Notes under the pieces: generated by a model | Told to the model about the DNA's origin: nothing | The model's database searches: none | What the model saw: only the letters and a program-made list of their open reading frames with translations | Assembly (NCBI GenBank): GCA_024699855.1 | Contig: JAMPIQ010000001.1 | Span: 16,182,001-16,246,000 of the forward strand | Reading direction: 5' to 3' | From: Aphelenchoides besseyi | Lineage: Eukaryota; Nematoda; Chromadorea; Rhabditida; Aphelenchoididae | Length of the DNA stretch: 64,000 bases | Shown here: positions 30,151 through 39,564 of the stretch, one piece after another | Numbering within the stretch: the first letter of the stretch is position 1 | How the letters are laid out: every line of letters begins with the position of its first letter | Program-made: the position numbers and the translations under genes

Positions 30151-31876
30151 TCACTTTTGAATTTCCAACGATCCTAAATCCAAATTGCCGTTCTGGTCGT
30201 TCAACAAGCGATCCAGCTGCGAATTCGTTTGACCGTCTTTCTTCTCGTTTAGAATTCGGTGGATTTGAAGACGTTCGGCTGCCGATTCGTAGACTCCACA
30301 GCGTTGTGGATCGAGTGTAGCAACACGACGAAGAAGCTCCAGAGACTCGTCGACAATCTTTGCATCCACATAGCCATTCAACAAAATCAGTGTACGCGCC
30401 AACGCGTAATTCGGCCACTAAACGCAAATAAAAATTGACATTCAAACGAGCCCTCACCGGAATTTCCTTCTCTTCCATCTCCAACAATCCGCGGCACATT
30501 TCAACGATGCCGGTGAGAGCACGTCGCATCGTCTCGTTTTTGCAGATGCTTTCATTCGAATAGACCTAAAGGATCAGATAAAAACAACGAGAGAAGCGAG
30601 CGTACCTTTTGAATAAACTTCTTATTCACGTACGATGATTGAGAAGAAACGGAAATCTCACCGTCGTTCGTTTGAATTGTAAGTTCGGACAACGACGGTG
30701 AGGTAATAAGCCACAAGTGTACACGACAAAATTGGTGTTTTGGAAGATTGAATTGTGAAATCTAAACGTCGAATAACTACAAACGAAATTGAAGATTTAA
30801 CTCACTGGTTTGAAGTTGAATTCCGCACAACGAGGACCGAGAAGAACGGACAATTGGTTTTGAGTCACGGCTTCATTCATCACCAAGAAGATGGAATTGT
30901 TGATTGTATGACAACTGACGATTGTAAGAGGCTCAGGTTCATCTGCAGATGGGCGATAAGAAAATGAAATTTGACAACAAACCGGGAATACAAGCGGCTT
31001 CGCACAACCAACGACAATAAGTCCAACCGGATTGATCTTCAGCGGTGTAACAACAAACGTTTTTAATTTGCTAAAACTTCAACGCTTCAGTTAAAATAAA
31101 CAAAAACAAACCTCAAGTTCTTTGATCAATCGATCAGCGTCGATTCGATGTCTTTGTTGTTCGGAAGTTTGAGCATCACCACTGCCATCTGTTTGGTTGC
31201 TGAGACGTTGCAACAAAGTGCCGCGATAGTGCCAAGCCGAATAGTTGGACGGATTCTTGAGCAAACGATCCGAAAACGCCAATTCGTTCTCTTCGCTCAA
31301 TTGCGCCAATTTGGCAACAACTCGACGATGATCCCAACAATGAAAGTTTCGATGATCTACGGCCAACGCCTTTTCGCACTTTTCCAGCTCTTTGGCGTAG
31401 TTGAAGTTCGGATGTCGTTCAATCGCCCAACCACGTTGATACCAAGACGTGTATGATTTGGGATTTGCCTCTGTGATACTCAACCACGTTAACGCAATTT
31501 CCGCGTCGTACAATTCGGACAATCGTTTCTTATAATCGTCGTCCGTTTCGTCATCTCTGCGCTGAAGCTCACAATAAAAACAAACCAAAAGTAGAGACTT
31601 ACTTCTTCCAATTTTCGAATTGTGTCTCGACGCAGATTCCAAAACGTGTAAATGTCGGGATGTCGTTTGAGCACTTGGTAAGTGGCGTCCATCAGCTCTT
31701 CGTCGTATTGATCTGAGAAGCAAAATAACAAATCAAGTAGTTGGGAACCTACGTTTAGACTTTTTATCGAAAATTAGATCGCGTTGTGAAACGTATTCTT
31801 TCAACGCTTCTGCTCGACTTCGCTCCAACATCGCTCTTTCGAGCTCCGTTCTCGGCGTCTTCTTGACGTTGTGCAT
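30151..31876 (-). CDS. Rab geranylgeranyltransferase, alpha subunit
   Basis: The alpha subunit of the cytosolic RabGGTase prenylates Rab C-terminal cysteines with the beta subunit and Rab escort protein. It starts MHNVKKTPRTELERAMLER at 31876. A 38-nt intron precedes HQYDEELMDATYQVLKRHP and the first prenyltransferase-alpha repeat FWNLRRDTI. Further repeats follow: TSWYQRGWAIERHPNFN, CWDHRRVVAKLAQ and YSAWHYRGTLLQRL, spanning 31091-31735. Exons around 30620-30420 (NESICKNETMRRALTGIVEM) and 30418-30151 (LARTLILLNGY ... VATLDPQRCGVYES) complete a helical C terminus, ending at TAA 30151. I see no Ig-like or leucine-rich repeat extension of the mammalian type. Exon boundaries between 30760 and 31090 are approximate. 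Confidence 0.9.
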
Positions 31877-33044
31877 TGGAAGATTCTGCTGAAAGTAATT
31901 TGGACGCTAAAATACCTAAGGAAACGAATGAAAATGCCCGACAATACGAGAGAAAGCAAAATAAAAAACTCGGAAAACGCGTTCTGTGGCGTCCAAATCG
32001 ATGGTACGATCATTTGGTTAACACGAATACAAGGGCATGTTGATTTGATAAGCGGTCAAATGTGAACTTTCGTAATGAGTGTATAGGAATCTAAAGGTGA
32101 AACTTGACTGAAAGAACGAAGGAATGTTTGTAAACGACGCTAAGAACCAAGCCTTTATAGTAATGCATCTATGGGAAGGTTCATCAAAGATTGTAACAAT
32201 TGACATCTCGGATTGCAACATGTCTCTGAACATTCAAGAGATATCTCGTAATTGGTTACAAGTTTATCCCGCTGAATATGCTCGAAATGAAATGAAATTA
32301 GTAAACGCACAATGGTTGTGGGAGACTTCGTTAATCGATGGAGTATTTGAAAACACGAGGTACAGCACGACTAGCAATCGGAACAAATGTACCTTCCTAT
32401 TGTAAGTCTTTACTCGTTTTATTAACGCACGATTTTCTAGAATCCTAAATACGTTTGGGTCAAAGATAGCCTTTTCACCGTAGACTATAATGAGCGTACA
32501 AACGTTTCTACAGTCTCTGAATACGATTATTTGATTTGAAATGGAAGGAAACGAACACGCAATTAAAAGGCCATTTCCAAATGTTTTCGTCAGATGACAA
32601 CTTGCTTACTTTTTTCAATAAAACTTCGCCCGAAGAGCATTTTCACCATTTTCACTATCCATTTTAAATAGAGTAAGACATTTCGATTATTTTTAAGATA
32701 CAATTTGATCCTTTAGAAAAACGGACGAACTTTCCAACTCAATTTGGCGTTCAATGCGAAATTTGCCGACTGGTTTTCTAGTGTAATTCCCACGAACTCT
32801 CGATGTCAATCCGTGGGCTGAAATCGAATCCAATTCGAATTAGAGCTGTTAAACTCATTTCGTTCATAAACAAACTGTAAATTTGAACGTCTCTAACTAA
32901 ACACTTTCAAAAATTTGATTGGGGTTCTTCAATCTAGCAAAGTAGTTTACAATCAAAGTCACTACTACTTCAACACTTCGACTGATTCCCGGTGCTCGCT
33001 GTCAACCTCCGAGTACTCACTCACTTCTTCTCCTCCACCACTGT
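31877..33044. other. Intergenic region with an unrecognised 93-codon frame
   Basis: The ATG at 32124 opens a 93-codon plus-strand frame to 32405 (MFVNDAKNQAFIVMHLWEGS...). It runs directly into GTAAGT, and the next TTCTAG at about 32440 is followed by another open stretch (KYVWVKDSLFTVDYNERT) in a phase that does not match. This could be a decayed gene. No family is recognised and nothing else is visible. Confidence 0.3.
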
Positions 33045-33159
33045 GTTCGTCCATATCTCGTTGAATGCACGCCATCCCGTCCGATCTGGCAAGTTAAGCA
33101 ACGATGAGCTTGATTAGTACATGGATCGGAGACGTCCTTGGAATCTCAAGTGACGAACG
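33045..33159 (+). rRNA. 5S ribosomal RNA gene
   Basis: The core CATCCCGTCCGATCTGGCAA, followed by GTTAAGCAACG (internal box A) and GGATCGGAGACG (box C), closely matches nematode 5S rRNA. The terminal stem is intact: GTTCGTC at 33045-33051 pairs perfectly with GACGAAC at 33152-33158. A T5 polymerase III terminator follows at 33161-33165. The terminal stem and several internal positions differ from C. elegans 5S while keeping pairing, so this looks like a functional gene. Only one copy is seen in the window; it is not in a visible tandem array. Confidence 0.85.
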
Positions 33160-33303
33160 CTTTTTGCCGTTAAAGCAACATGTCTTTTTGTTATTAAATG
33201 CATCGCTTAGTTATTGAATTAAATCGCTCACAAACACGATTTTTTAAGTTTTCCACAGTCCTCATGCATTTCCCTCTACTAACTATGCGTCGCCGATTAT
33301 AGC

Positions 33304-33346
33304 TTCCGTATCGATAAGTGATTCTATTAAAACTGAGACGTTTACC
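33304..33346 (+). pseudogene. Relic of a serpentine chemoreceptor last exon
   Basis: TTCCGTATCGATAAGTGATT and AAAACTGAGACG match the start of the last exon of the chemoreceptor at 40645 (about 38 of 43 bases by eye), including an intron-like TATAG just upstream. The arginine-glutamine codons of the paralogue are replaced by CGATAA, so the frame is stopped. No other exon is visible nearby. Confidence 0.55.
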
Positions 33347-33456
33347 AACGCCACAACTGTTGCTTTAACTTTCTTAGTCGAATGTCTAGAAGTTTATTAA
33401 ATAAAATCTACAAGAATTTTAAACGTACACGACAATATCACTATCAACTTTCGAGA

Positions 33457-33690
33457 TTATCTGGAACAAGTTTTTCCAACTTCGATTACTGCAGTCAGCT
33501 TGCAACCAACAACAGTTGATTGTCTTGACGTTGTGAACGAAATATGAACTTTCACACACGAAGAGCAATTACTATCGTTCCTAAGGCAATTTTTACCGCC
33601 TTCCAATTGAACAACCTCTGAGTATACTTCAAGGTAATGACTTGCATTCCATGCAAAACACAAGTTTTTAGACTTATAACCATTGATCCA
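33457..33690 (-). CDS. Candidate cysteine-containing terminal exon, family unknown
   Basis: On the minus strand a frame ends CKLTAVIEVGKTCSR with TAA at 33457. It contains six cysteines in about 65 residues (NCLRNDSNCSSCVKVHISF). An AAG acceptor-like site lies at about 33697, but the upstream sequence is the ubiquitin relic on the opposite strand and I cannot attach a first exon. It may be a remnant of a secreted-protein gene. Confidence 0.25.
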   Translation of the reverse strand, partial: WINGYKSKNLCFAWNASHYLEVYSEVVQLEGGKNCLRNDSNCSSCVKVHISFTTSRQSTVVGCKLTAVIEVGKTCSR

Positions 33691-33788
33691 ATTTGCAGTG
33701 GAGAAACCGCCAATCCTTCATTTTACTTTTTTCCGATCTTTGGCGATCGGTTTTGTTCCAAAATTTTGATGAGTTTTAGATCCAAAAG

Positions 33789-34081
33789 ATGTAACTCTTC
33801 GTCAAAACGTTGACTAGAAAGATAATCGCTTTGAAGGTAAAAAGATTTCTCATGAAGATGAAATAACGGATTCAATTTCAGACCGAAACTTCTGAAAGTC
33901 GAGAATGTTAAATTACAGATCCAAGACACCGAAGAAGTGTTGTCCAATCAGCAACGTTTGATCTCCGAGAGCAAATTTTGAAGGCGATTATCGTTATGTT
34001 TATTCTCAAATTTCAGAAAAGCAGCTGGAAGATGGCCAAATGCTGTTAGACTACAAGATTCGAAATTACTCGACCATGTAA
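33789..34081 (+). pseudogene. Ubiquitin pseudogene
   Basis: Three blocks in order match ubiquitin: LFVKTLTRKIIAL after the ATG at 33789; VENVKLQIQDTEEVLSNQQR at about 33898-33957; and KQLEDGQMLLDYKIRNYSTM at about 34018-34078. The parental intron positions seem to be kept (GTAAAAAG...TTTCAG after the first block and a second TTTCAG before the third), so it is a duplicated copy and not a processed one. It is broken by TAA at codon 2 (CAA to TAA), by a frame change before the second block, and by a lost donor before the third. The diglycine C terminus is absent. Confidence 0.8.
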
Positions 34082-34591
34082 AGTTTTGAGTCCTTTACTT
34101 AAAAATTAAATCGAACGATTCAATTATGTGGTTTATTGTAGCTACTAGTTTACCAACAATTAAAGCGGGAAGGAATCCGACTCGTTGCAAGGAGCGGATT
34201 GAGGAGTGATCGGGACACGACCGCTCGAAAGCTTCTCTTCGAATAGGCGGGGCCTCCTCTTAACAAACTTCTTACGGATCTAGAGATCCGTACAACCAGT
34301 CACTTGAGTTTGTGTCTTCGCACCGGTATCCACATCACAATGTAGATCAATGGCAAGTGCAAATCAAGAAGAAAATAGTCAATTCTACAACAATGCAGGT
34401 ACCGAGAAGCTCTACTTCATTCACCCCGATTGACGGTGTGGGCGGCAATCGGAAAAATGGATATCACCGGCCATTTTTTACGCAAAGTATTAAGGTGGAA
34501 AAAAGTTTTTGCGCTCGCCGAATGAGTCTTGCCTAAAATGAAATTGTCGAAAATGGAAAACCCCTCGATTTTCGCCCTCATTTTGTGTGAT
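34082..34591. other. Interval preceding the mariner relic
   Basis: About 500 bases with no gene. The mariner 5' terminal repeat should lie here but I could not pair it with a 3' end. A palindromic GGATCTAGAGATCC occurs at about 34275. Confidence 0.35.
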
Positions 34592-35405
34592 GATCATCAA
34601 ACGCGAGCAGGTCCGTCTTTTGCTGCACTTCCAATGACTGCAAGGGGCTCCGTTTACCGAAGCGGCAGCCAAAATTCGAGAATACTCCGGGACAACGACG
34701 TCTCGAAGAACCGCCTTCAATTGGTACAAGACCTTTGAAGGTGAAGGGATGAGACTGAAGGACGCGAATCGTTCCGGTCGTCCGCAAGAAGTGAACACGG
34801 AGGATCTCAAACAAAAAGTTGAAGAAAATCCCACAATGTCCAATTGCATGCTAGCGGAAGATCTTGGCTGCTCGCGCCGTACAGTACATCTTCATTTGCA
34901 AGCCGAAGGCGAATTTGTTGTTTAAGACTTCTTTGATTTTTTTCTTTTTTGAGTTCAAATGGCAAAAGGCTCGTTGGATTCCGCACGAGTTGAACGAAGC
35001 GCAAAAGAAAAAACGGATCGACATTGCAAGGGGAGGACAGCGTGGTGCAAAGGTAACACGTCTGCACAGAGTTCGGTGGCTCCCAGGTTCAATCCCTGGT
35101 CGAGCTGTAATGCGAACTCCGCTGTTCTCGCCCCACCCAGGCGGTACCAATTCTGGAAGCCAATGGGTACCTTGAATTCAAGGGGAAGCACGGGGGCGCT
35201 GTTCAGAGCTGGCAACTCGCAACAGCAATGCCCTTACAATATGCCAAGACCCGAACATAATAGGGCGTTCGGAGCCTCTCCATCGCTTGCGATTGAATCA
35301 AAAGAGGGGATTTTTCGTGCTTTTCGTGCAAGGGGAAATTTAGGGCGACAACAACGAGAGCCTTTTCTGCAACGTGTAATCACTGGAGACGAAACGTGGA
35401 TGCCC
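34592..35405 (+). pseudogene. Mariner-family transposase relic, interrupted by a SINE
   Basis: The N-terminal helix-turn-helix region reads IIKREQVRLLLHFQ, then an in-frame TGA, then APFTEAAAKIREYSG, FNWYKTFEGEG and DANRSGRPQEVN. The second helix-turn-helix follows (NCMLAEDLGCSRRTVHLHL), then, after a frame change, KARWIPHELNEAQKKKRIDI, the WVPHxL mariner signature. A SINE splits the gene at 35035-35327. Removing the SINE and one target copy returns the frame exactly to GRQQREPFLQRVITGDETW, which holds the first catalytic Asp (GDE). The rest of the DDD domain is missing. At least one stop and one frameshift predate or accompany the SINE, so this copy is dead. Confidence 0.85.
35035..35327 (+). 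mobile_element. tRNA-derived SINE flanked by a 9-bp target duplication
   Basis: The 293-bp insert is bounded by GCAAGGGGA at 35026-35034 and again at 35328-35336. Its head resembles a tRNA gene: a box-A-like TGGTGCAAAGGTAACACG at about 35052-35069, and a T arm CCAGG-TTCAATC-CCTGG with box B GGTTCAATCCC at about 35090. A tRNA-unrelated body of about 220 bp follows. It has no poly(A) tail; it ends TTTTCGT. The insertion lies inside the mariner transposase in the same orientation. Confidence 0.85.
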
Positions 35406-36374
35406 TCCCACAGTATCGACCCACGCCACAGGTATTGAATCCTAGCTGCATAAAACTTTGCCGCGCCACTGACAAAATCTGCGTTCAATTCTTTTTATGT
35501 CCGGCAATCCGCACCACGTATTAATAAACGCGAAAAACAATGGGGGCAAAAAATACAACGAACAAAAGGGGTAATTAGGGATAATGAAGTTAAAACAGTG
35601 GGTTATCCCACGAAAATCGCAAATCGACCACTTGACGGCACGATCAACCTGAAATATCCTTCGCAAATGACAAATCAAACGTGTGTACAACTCACCAATT
35701 CGCTTGATCCTTGTGGCAGAATACGAATGATGCGATCTGAAAAAGAACATCAAGATTATTACGATGATATGAAAGACAAAGATATGACCACAAAACTCAA
35801 TGTTAAACGACTTACGTTGATACGAAAAACACTCGACAACAGCTCTTTTCACTTTCCAGACAACGAAATGAATCGTGATTACTTAAATTTCCATTCGTTG
35901 TTTCGTTATCGTCGTTAGCATTTATCGTTTCACTGACTACATGTCTCGCGCAATTGGACTTACGTTGGGTTGCATCTTCCACCGCGTCTATGAACTTTGT
36001 GCACTCCTGCATTGTGGCGCTTCGGATCTTGTCGCAGACGAATACCAACGCAAGGTAAAAGCGTACAAAATCTTCCAGTTTTGTACTAAACTCTATATCT
36101 GCAAACTTTCTGCTAACCGTACCATTGCGCTTTTTCAACTTTTTGCTGCGAATTGAACATTAGGAATATGTTTGTACAGCAGAAGTTGAATAAACGGGAC
36201 AAAGAAACTGAGATGCAAAACTCACGTTTTGCAGGACAGAAACCGGAAAAGGCGGAAAATTCTATGAACAGAAAGATTGAAAATTTCAAATGTTTGAGCG
36301 TTTTATTGCGTATAAAAGCGCTTAATGAAAAGCAATCAAACCATCGAATCACAAAAACTCTCAACTTGTAAACC
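35406..36374. other. Intergenic region upstream of the ShK gene
   Basis: About 970 bases with short unsupported open frames. The last 70 bases hold a TATA box and the 5' UTR of the ShK-domain gene. Confidence 0.4.
36311..36318 (+). promoter_or_regulatory. TATA box of the ShK-domain gene
   Basis: TATAAAAG sits 57 bases upstream of the next gene's ATG, in a context that lacks a trans-splice acceptor. This suggests conventional promoter-proximal initiation. Confidence 0.55.
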
Positions 36375-37716
36375 ATGCAGTCGATTCTTATTCTCATCGC
36401 TCTCTTGATTCCAGCAGTGGTTGTCGGGAAATCTGCTAAATTCATCGGTTATCCACGACCATGTGAAGATCAAGAAAAGGAGTGAGTTGTGATCTGAAGG
36501 CCGTTTTTACCTTTGAGATTACAGTTGTCAACCTCGATATCCAGAAATCTGCAATGACGATTATTCGGCATCGTACTGTAAAGCTACTTGCGGTCTATGC
36601 GGTGGAAAGCGCGCTTGTTACGACGTGGAGAAAAAGTAAGTTCAACTCAAGATCACGCACGATGGGGAGAGAAAGGCCACACTTTTACTAAACCTCTCAA
36701 ATCCCGCCGGCGACATCTCCTTAACACGGAATCATTGTGTCGTAGAGAATTGAAATGAACGTGACCGGTGCCTCCTATCTCACACTCCTTCGTGATCAAA
36801 TGATGCCGGTTTTTCTCACGTGGCTGCATTACCGCGATCTTGTCTTTATGCAAGATGGAGCACCTCCGCACTTTTCTGCGGCTGTCTGTCAACGGTTGGA
36901 CTAGGTCTTTCCGTTACGCTGGATGGGTCGAGGTTCGCGATGTTCGCCAGCTTCGCTTTGATTGCCGCCATACCCCCAGATTTAACAGCATGCGACTTTT
37001 TTCTCTGGAATTATGTGAAGGCACAGGTTTACCGAACTCAACCATCAAGTTTGAATGAACTCCAACATCGAATCGAAGGACGGATCGTCGACTTAACCCA
37101 AGAAACCATCAATAATGCCATAGATGATTATGAACGTCGTTGGGAAAAAGTGCTCGACGTTAACGGCAAAAGTGTTGACATTTGAGGCATAAAGACTTTG
37201 GAAGAATTTCACAGACCCAACCAACTTCCTGCTCGATTCGACTGAGAGAGAGAAAAGGCACGAAATCCAGAGGTCGAGAATTTCCATGGTCTTGCAAAGG
37301 AATTCTCAAAATCTGTTGACACACAAAAATTCCCGACATTTCCAATCGATCCCAAAAAACCGCGTCAAAATCCATTGACTAACAACAAAGTTACAAGCGT
37401 TTCAAATCTTCTAATTTAGCTGGAACACCTTTATATTCCAGGCTAATAAGCTTCTAATCAACTTATACGATACTCACTTGTGTGTTTAGCTGTCAGATCA
37501 GTTATCCAGAAATCTGCAATGACCAATATTCGGCTTCGTACTGTAGAGCCACCTGTGGTTTGTGCGGTGGAAAGCGCGCTTGTTACGACGTGGAGGAAAA
37601 GTAGAAAGAAGTGTTATATTCCAGCTCTAATGCTATTCTTTAGTTGTTCTCCTACGATGTGCAATACACAAAGCGCGCTATATTGTAAAGCTACTTGTGG
37701 TATGTGCAACAACTGA
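36375..37716 (+). CDS. Secreted protein with three ShK-type domains
   Basis: Four exons (36375-36481, 36525-36635, 37490-37600, 37644-37716) give 133 residues in phase. The signal peptide is MQSILILIALLIPAVVVG. Each repeat shows the ShK cysteine spacing ending in (Y)CxATCGxC. The first domain uses CED in exon 1 and CNDDYSASYCKATCGLC in exon 2; the third, CNTQSALYCKATCGMC, ends the protein. Exons 2 and 3 are both 111 nt, share nearly identical sequence and lie in the same phase, so the middle domain arose by exon duplication. ShK domains in nematodes occur in many secreted proteins, often with cysteine-rich or ion-channel-binding roles; no specific activity is inferred here. The intron between exons 2 and 3 is 854 nt and holds a transposase relic. 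A TATA box precedes the gene. Confidence 0.82.
36690..37185 (+). pseudogene. Transposase relic (Tc1/mariner superfamily) in the ShK-gene intron
   Basis: MNVTGASYLTLLRDQMMPVF is followed by FMQDGAPPHFSAAVCQRL (second catalytic Asp), an in-frame TAG, LRWMGRGS, a frame change, then PPDLTACDFFLWNYVKAQVY (third acidic residue) and LNELQHRIEGRIVDLTQETI. These blocks match the C-terminal half of DDE transposases of the Tc1/mariner superfamily. The N-terminal half is missing and terminal repeats are not evident. It sits wholly inside the 854-nt intron, in the gene's own orientation. Confidence 0.8.
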
Positions 37717-38007
37717 GAAGAGACTTTGAGTTAAGATGAAATTCATGTTGCTATCAATAAAATTTTGAGCTCAATTAGTTTGTATCGAACTTGTTATTTC
37801 CAAATACTAATTATCAGTTGAGTTCTACGAACAGTTAAAAATTGAACTATTTAAAAGAATAGTGTTTGCATTCATAAAACATGTCTTAACGTTTGATGTT
37901 TTTGAAGAAGTGACGTTGTTAGAAATTATAAGCGGTTTAAAGACGATAGCAGACGCCCGTCAATGATCAACGCTTTTTGTTAAAATTTCAGCTTGAAAAC
38001 ATGTGAA
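37717..38007. other. Spacer
   Basis: 291 bases. AATAAA at about 37756 is the likely poly(A) signal of the ShK gene. A TTTCAG acceptor at about 37991, just upstream of the next ATG, is compatible with trans-splicing. Confidence 0.5.
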
Positions 38008-39345
38008 ATGAAACCCTCGCGATTTTGTCTTATTGTGTTTTTTTGTTCTATTTATGCTCATCAATTGGATGCTCGAAAAAGCATAGTCATTAACATGTAC
38101 TACGACTGTAAGTTCTGAAAGCAAGTTGAGGGTAATAGTTGGTTTTTAGCGACTTTTCAATTGCGTGTTGGAACTCCACCACAAGGATATTTCAATGCGT
38201 ATGCTGATATTTACGTTGGTGAAATGCTTTTTGTTGATCAAAATTGTGGCGAACGTCGAAGTGATTGTCCGCGATACTGTAATGACCGTGAGTGGCAGAT
38301 GAACATCGCAAACAAATCTGGAGTTTAGCCGCTTTCTTTGGCGCCTACTGTCCGCTCGGTTGTGAGGTCATGAGTTCTTCAACGCAGAGAATTTATTGTG
38401 GAGTTGGGAGTAAGTTCAACAAATACAAATTAAACGACTCTTCGACCGCTGAGGTTGTAAGTCCTCGACAAAAATGGAGTCATCAGTCAGCCGATTATCG
38501 CAAATCAGAGGGCGTTTGGGTCAAAGACGTGATTACAGACGCTTTGAATGTGGTTGGCACTTTGCGTTTTGTTGATTTGTATTACACGGATATTCGGTAC
38601 AGAAATGACGATAAACTTAACTCGATTATAAGTTTAGATTTTTAAGTTATGCACACGATTCGATTCTTGGACTAGCTCCCAGCAGCAATGGACTGGTGGC
38701 CCAATTGTACGAACAAGAACAAATCGACACTCAAGCTCTTACAATCATTCCATCGACTATTAGTGGTTGGCTAATAGCTGGAGGGAAACCAAATAATTCG
38801 TTTTGCTACGAAGACCAATGGAGCACCCATCAAACTGTAGATTCTCTGAGTTGGATGCTAAGAGCGAAGAAGATACAAATCGGAGATCAAGTTTATCTTA
38901 ATCAATTGGTAAGATACGTGCTTCCATCCGACTAATTCTCATATAGATCACTTTAGCTCCGGATGAGAAGATACGCATTCCGACTGTTTTGCTTCAACCA
39001 CTAATTGACAAAAGAATGTTGTTTGAAGCATCTTATAATAATGAGCGCATGTTTTCCATATGCAATTCTACTCAATTGGACGTTAGAATTCAAATTGACG
39101 AACGAGAAATCTTCGTATCATCAAGTCGAATGATAGAAAAAAGTGCTTGGGAAACTATAACCGGACATTGTTTTACGCGTTTTTGGTCAACTCCTGCTGG
39201 TCCTTATACTAATAAAATCAGCTGGACGTTGGGAAACTTTTTGGCTGATTTCTGTTTATTTCTCGATTACGAAAACATGAACATCGGGATCGGAAATGTG
39301 TTCTCGGGCACTCCTAGTGATTTGAGCAATAAACTCGACTATTGA
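38008..39345 (+). CDS. Pepsin-like (A1-fold) secreted protein lacking catalytic aspartates
   Basis: The fold signatures of pepsin-family aspartic proteases are present in order. A signal peptide (FCLIVFFCSIYAHQLDA) is followed by FQLRVGTPPQGYFNAYADIY, where the N-terminal catalytic DTG should lie but ADI is found. DSILGLAPSSNGLVAQLYEQ then matches DGILGLG. After LSWMLRAKKIQIGDQVY comes ITLAPDEKIRIPT at the place of the second D(T/S)GT. The C-terminal WTLGNFLADFCLFLDYENMN and IGIGNVF match WILGDVFLRxYYTVFD and RIGFA. All introns (GTAAGT/GTGAGT/GTACAG to TTTAG/TTAAG/ATAG, 38-52 nt) keep the frame, so this is an intact gene and not decay. It is probably a catalytically inactive binding or decoy paralogue. 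Cysteines are numerous in the first half. Confidence 0.82.
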
Positions 39346-39564
39346 ACTCTCTTAGAGTGTAGAATACATGTAATTAAGGGTTCTTAGAAGTTGTGTTCAA
39401 ATCATCCAATGTACAGAAAACTTTGTTCATTAATGTCTACAAATCTCGATTATTGTTTTTGTCTTGTAGTTACTTGTCTACAAAATGTTTACAACGAGAT
39501 GTCTAGAGTACAATCGTAAGTACGCAATAACAAGACCAATAGACTTGTTGGTCTTCTTTCTACG

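Noticed and set aside
33723..33947. 74-codon minus-strand frame
   Set aside because: It is the antisense shadow of the ubiquitin pseudogene.
35035..35110. A genuine tRNA gene
   Set aside because: Box A, box B and the T arm are recognisable, but no acceptor stem can be closed, and the unit is the head of a longer insert with a target duplication.
34959..35438. 159-codon frame spanning mariner and SINE sequence
   Set aside because: It is a chimera of transposase remnant and SINE body; the SINE and its target duplication explain it fully.
37990..39345. Pepsin-like gene as a decayed pseudogene
   Set aside because: An apparent frame break at about 38640 disappears when a 52-nt GTACAG...TTTTAAG intron is removed; all exons then join in phase.
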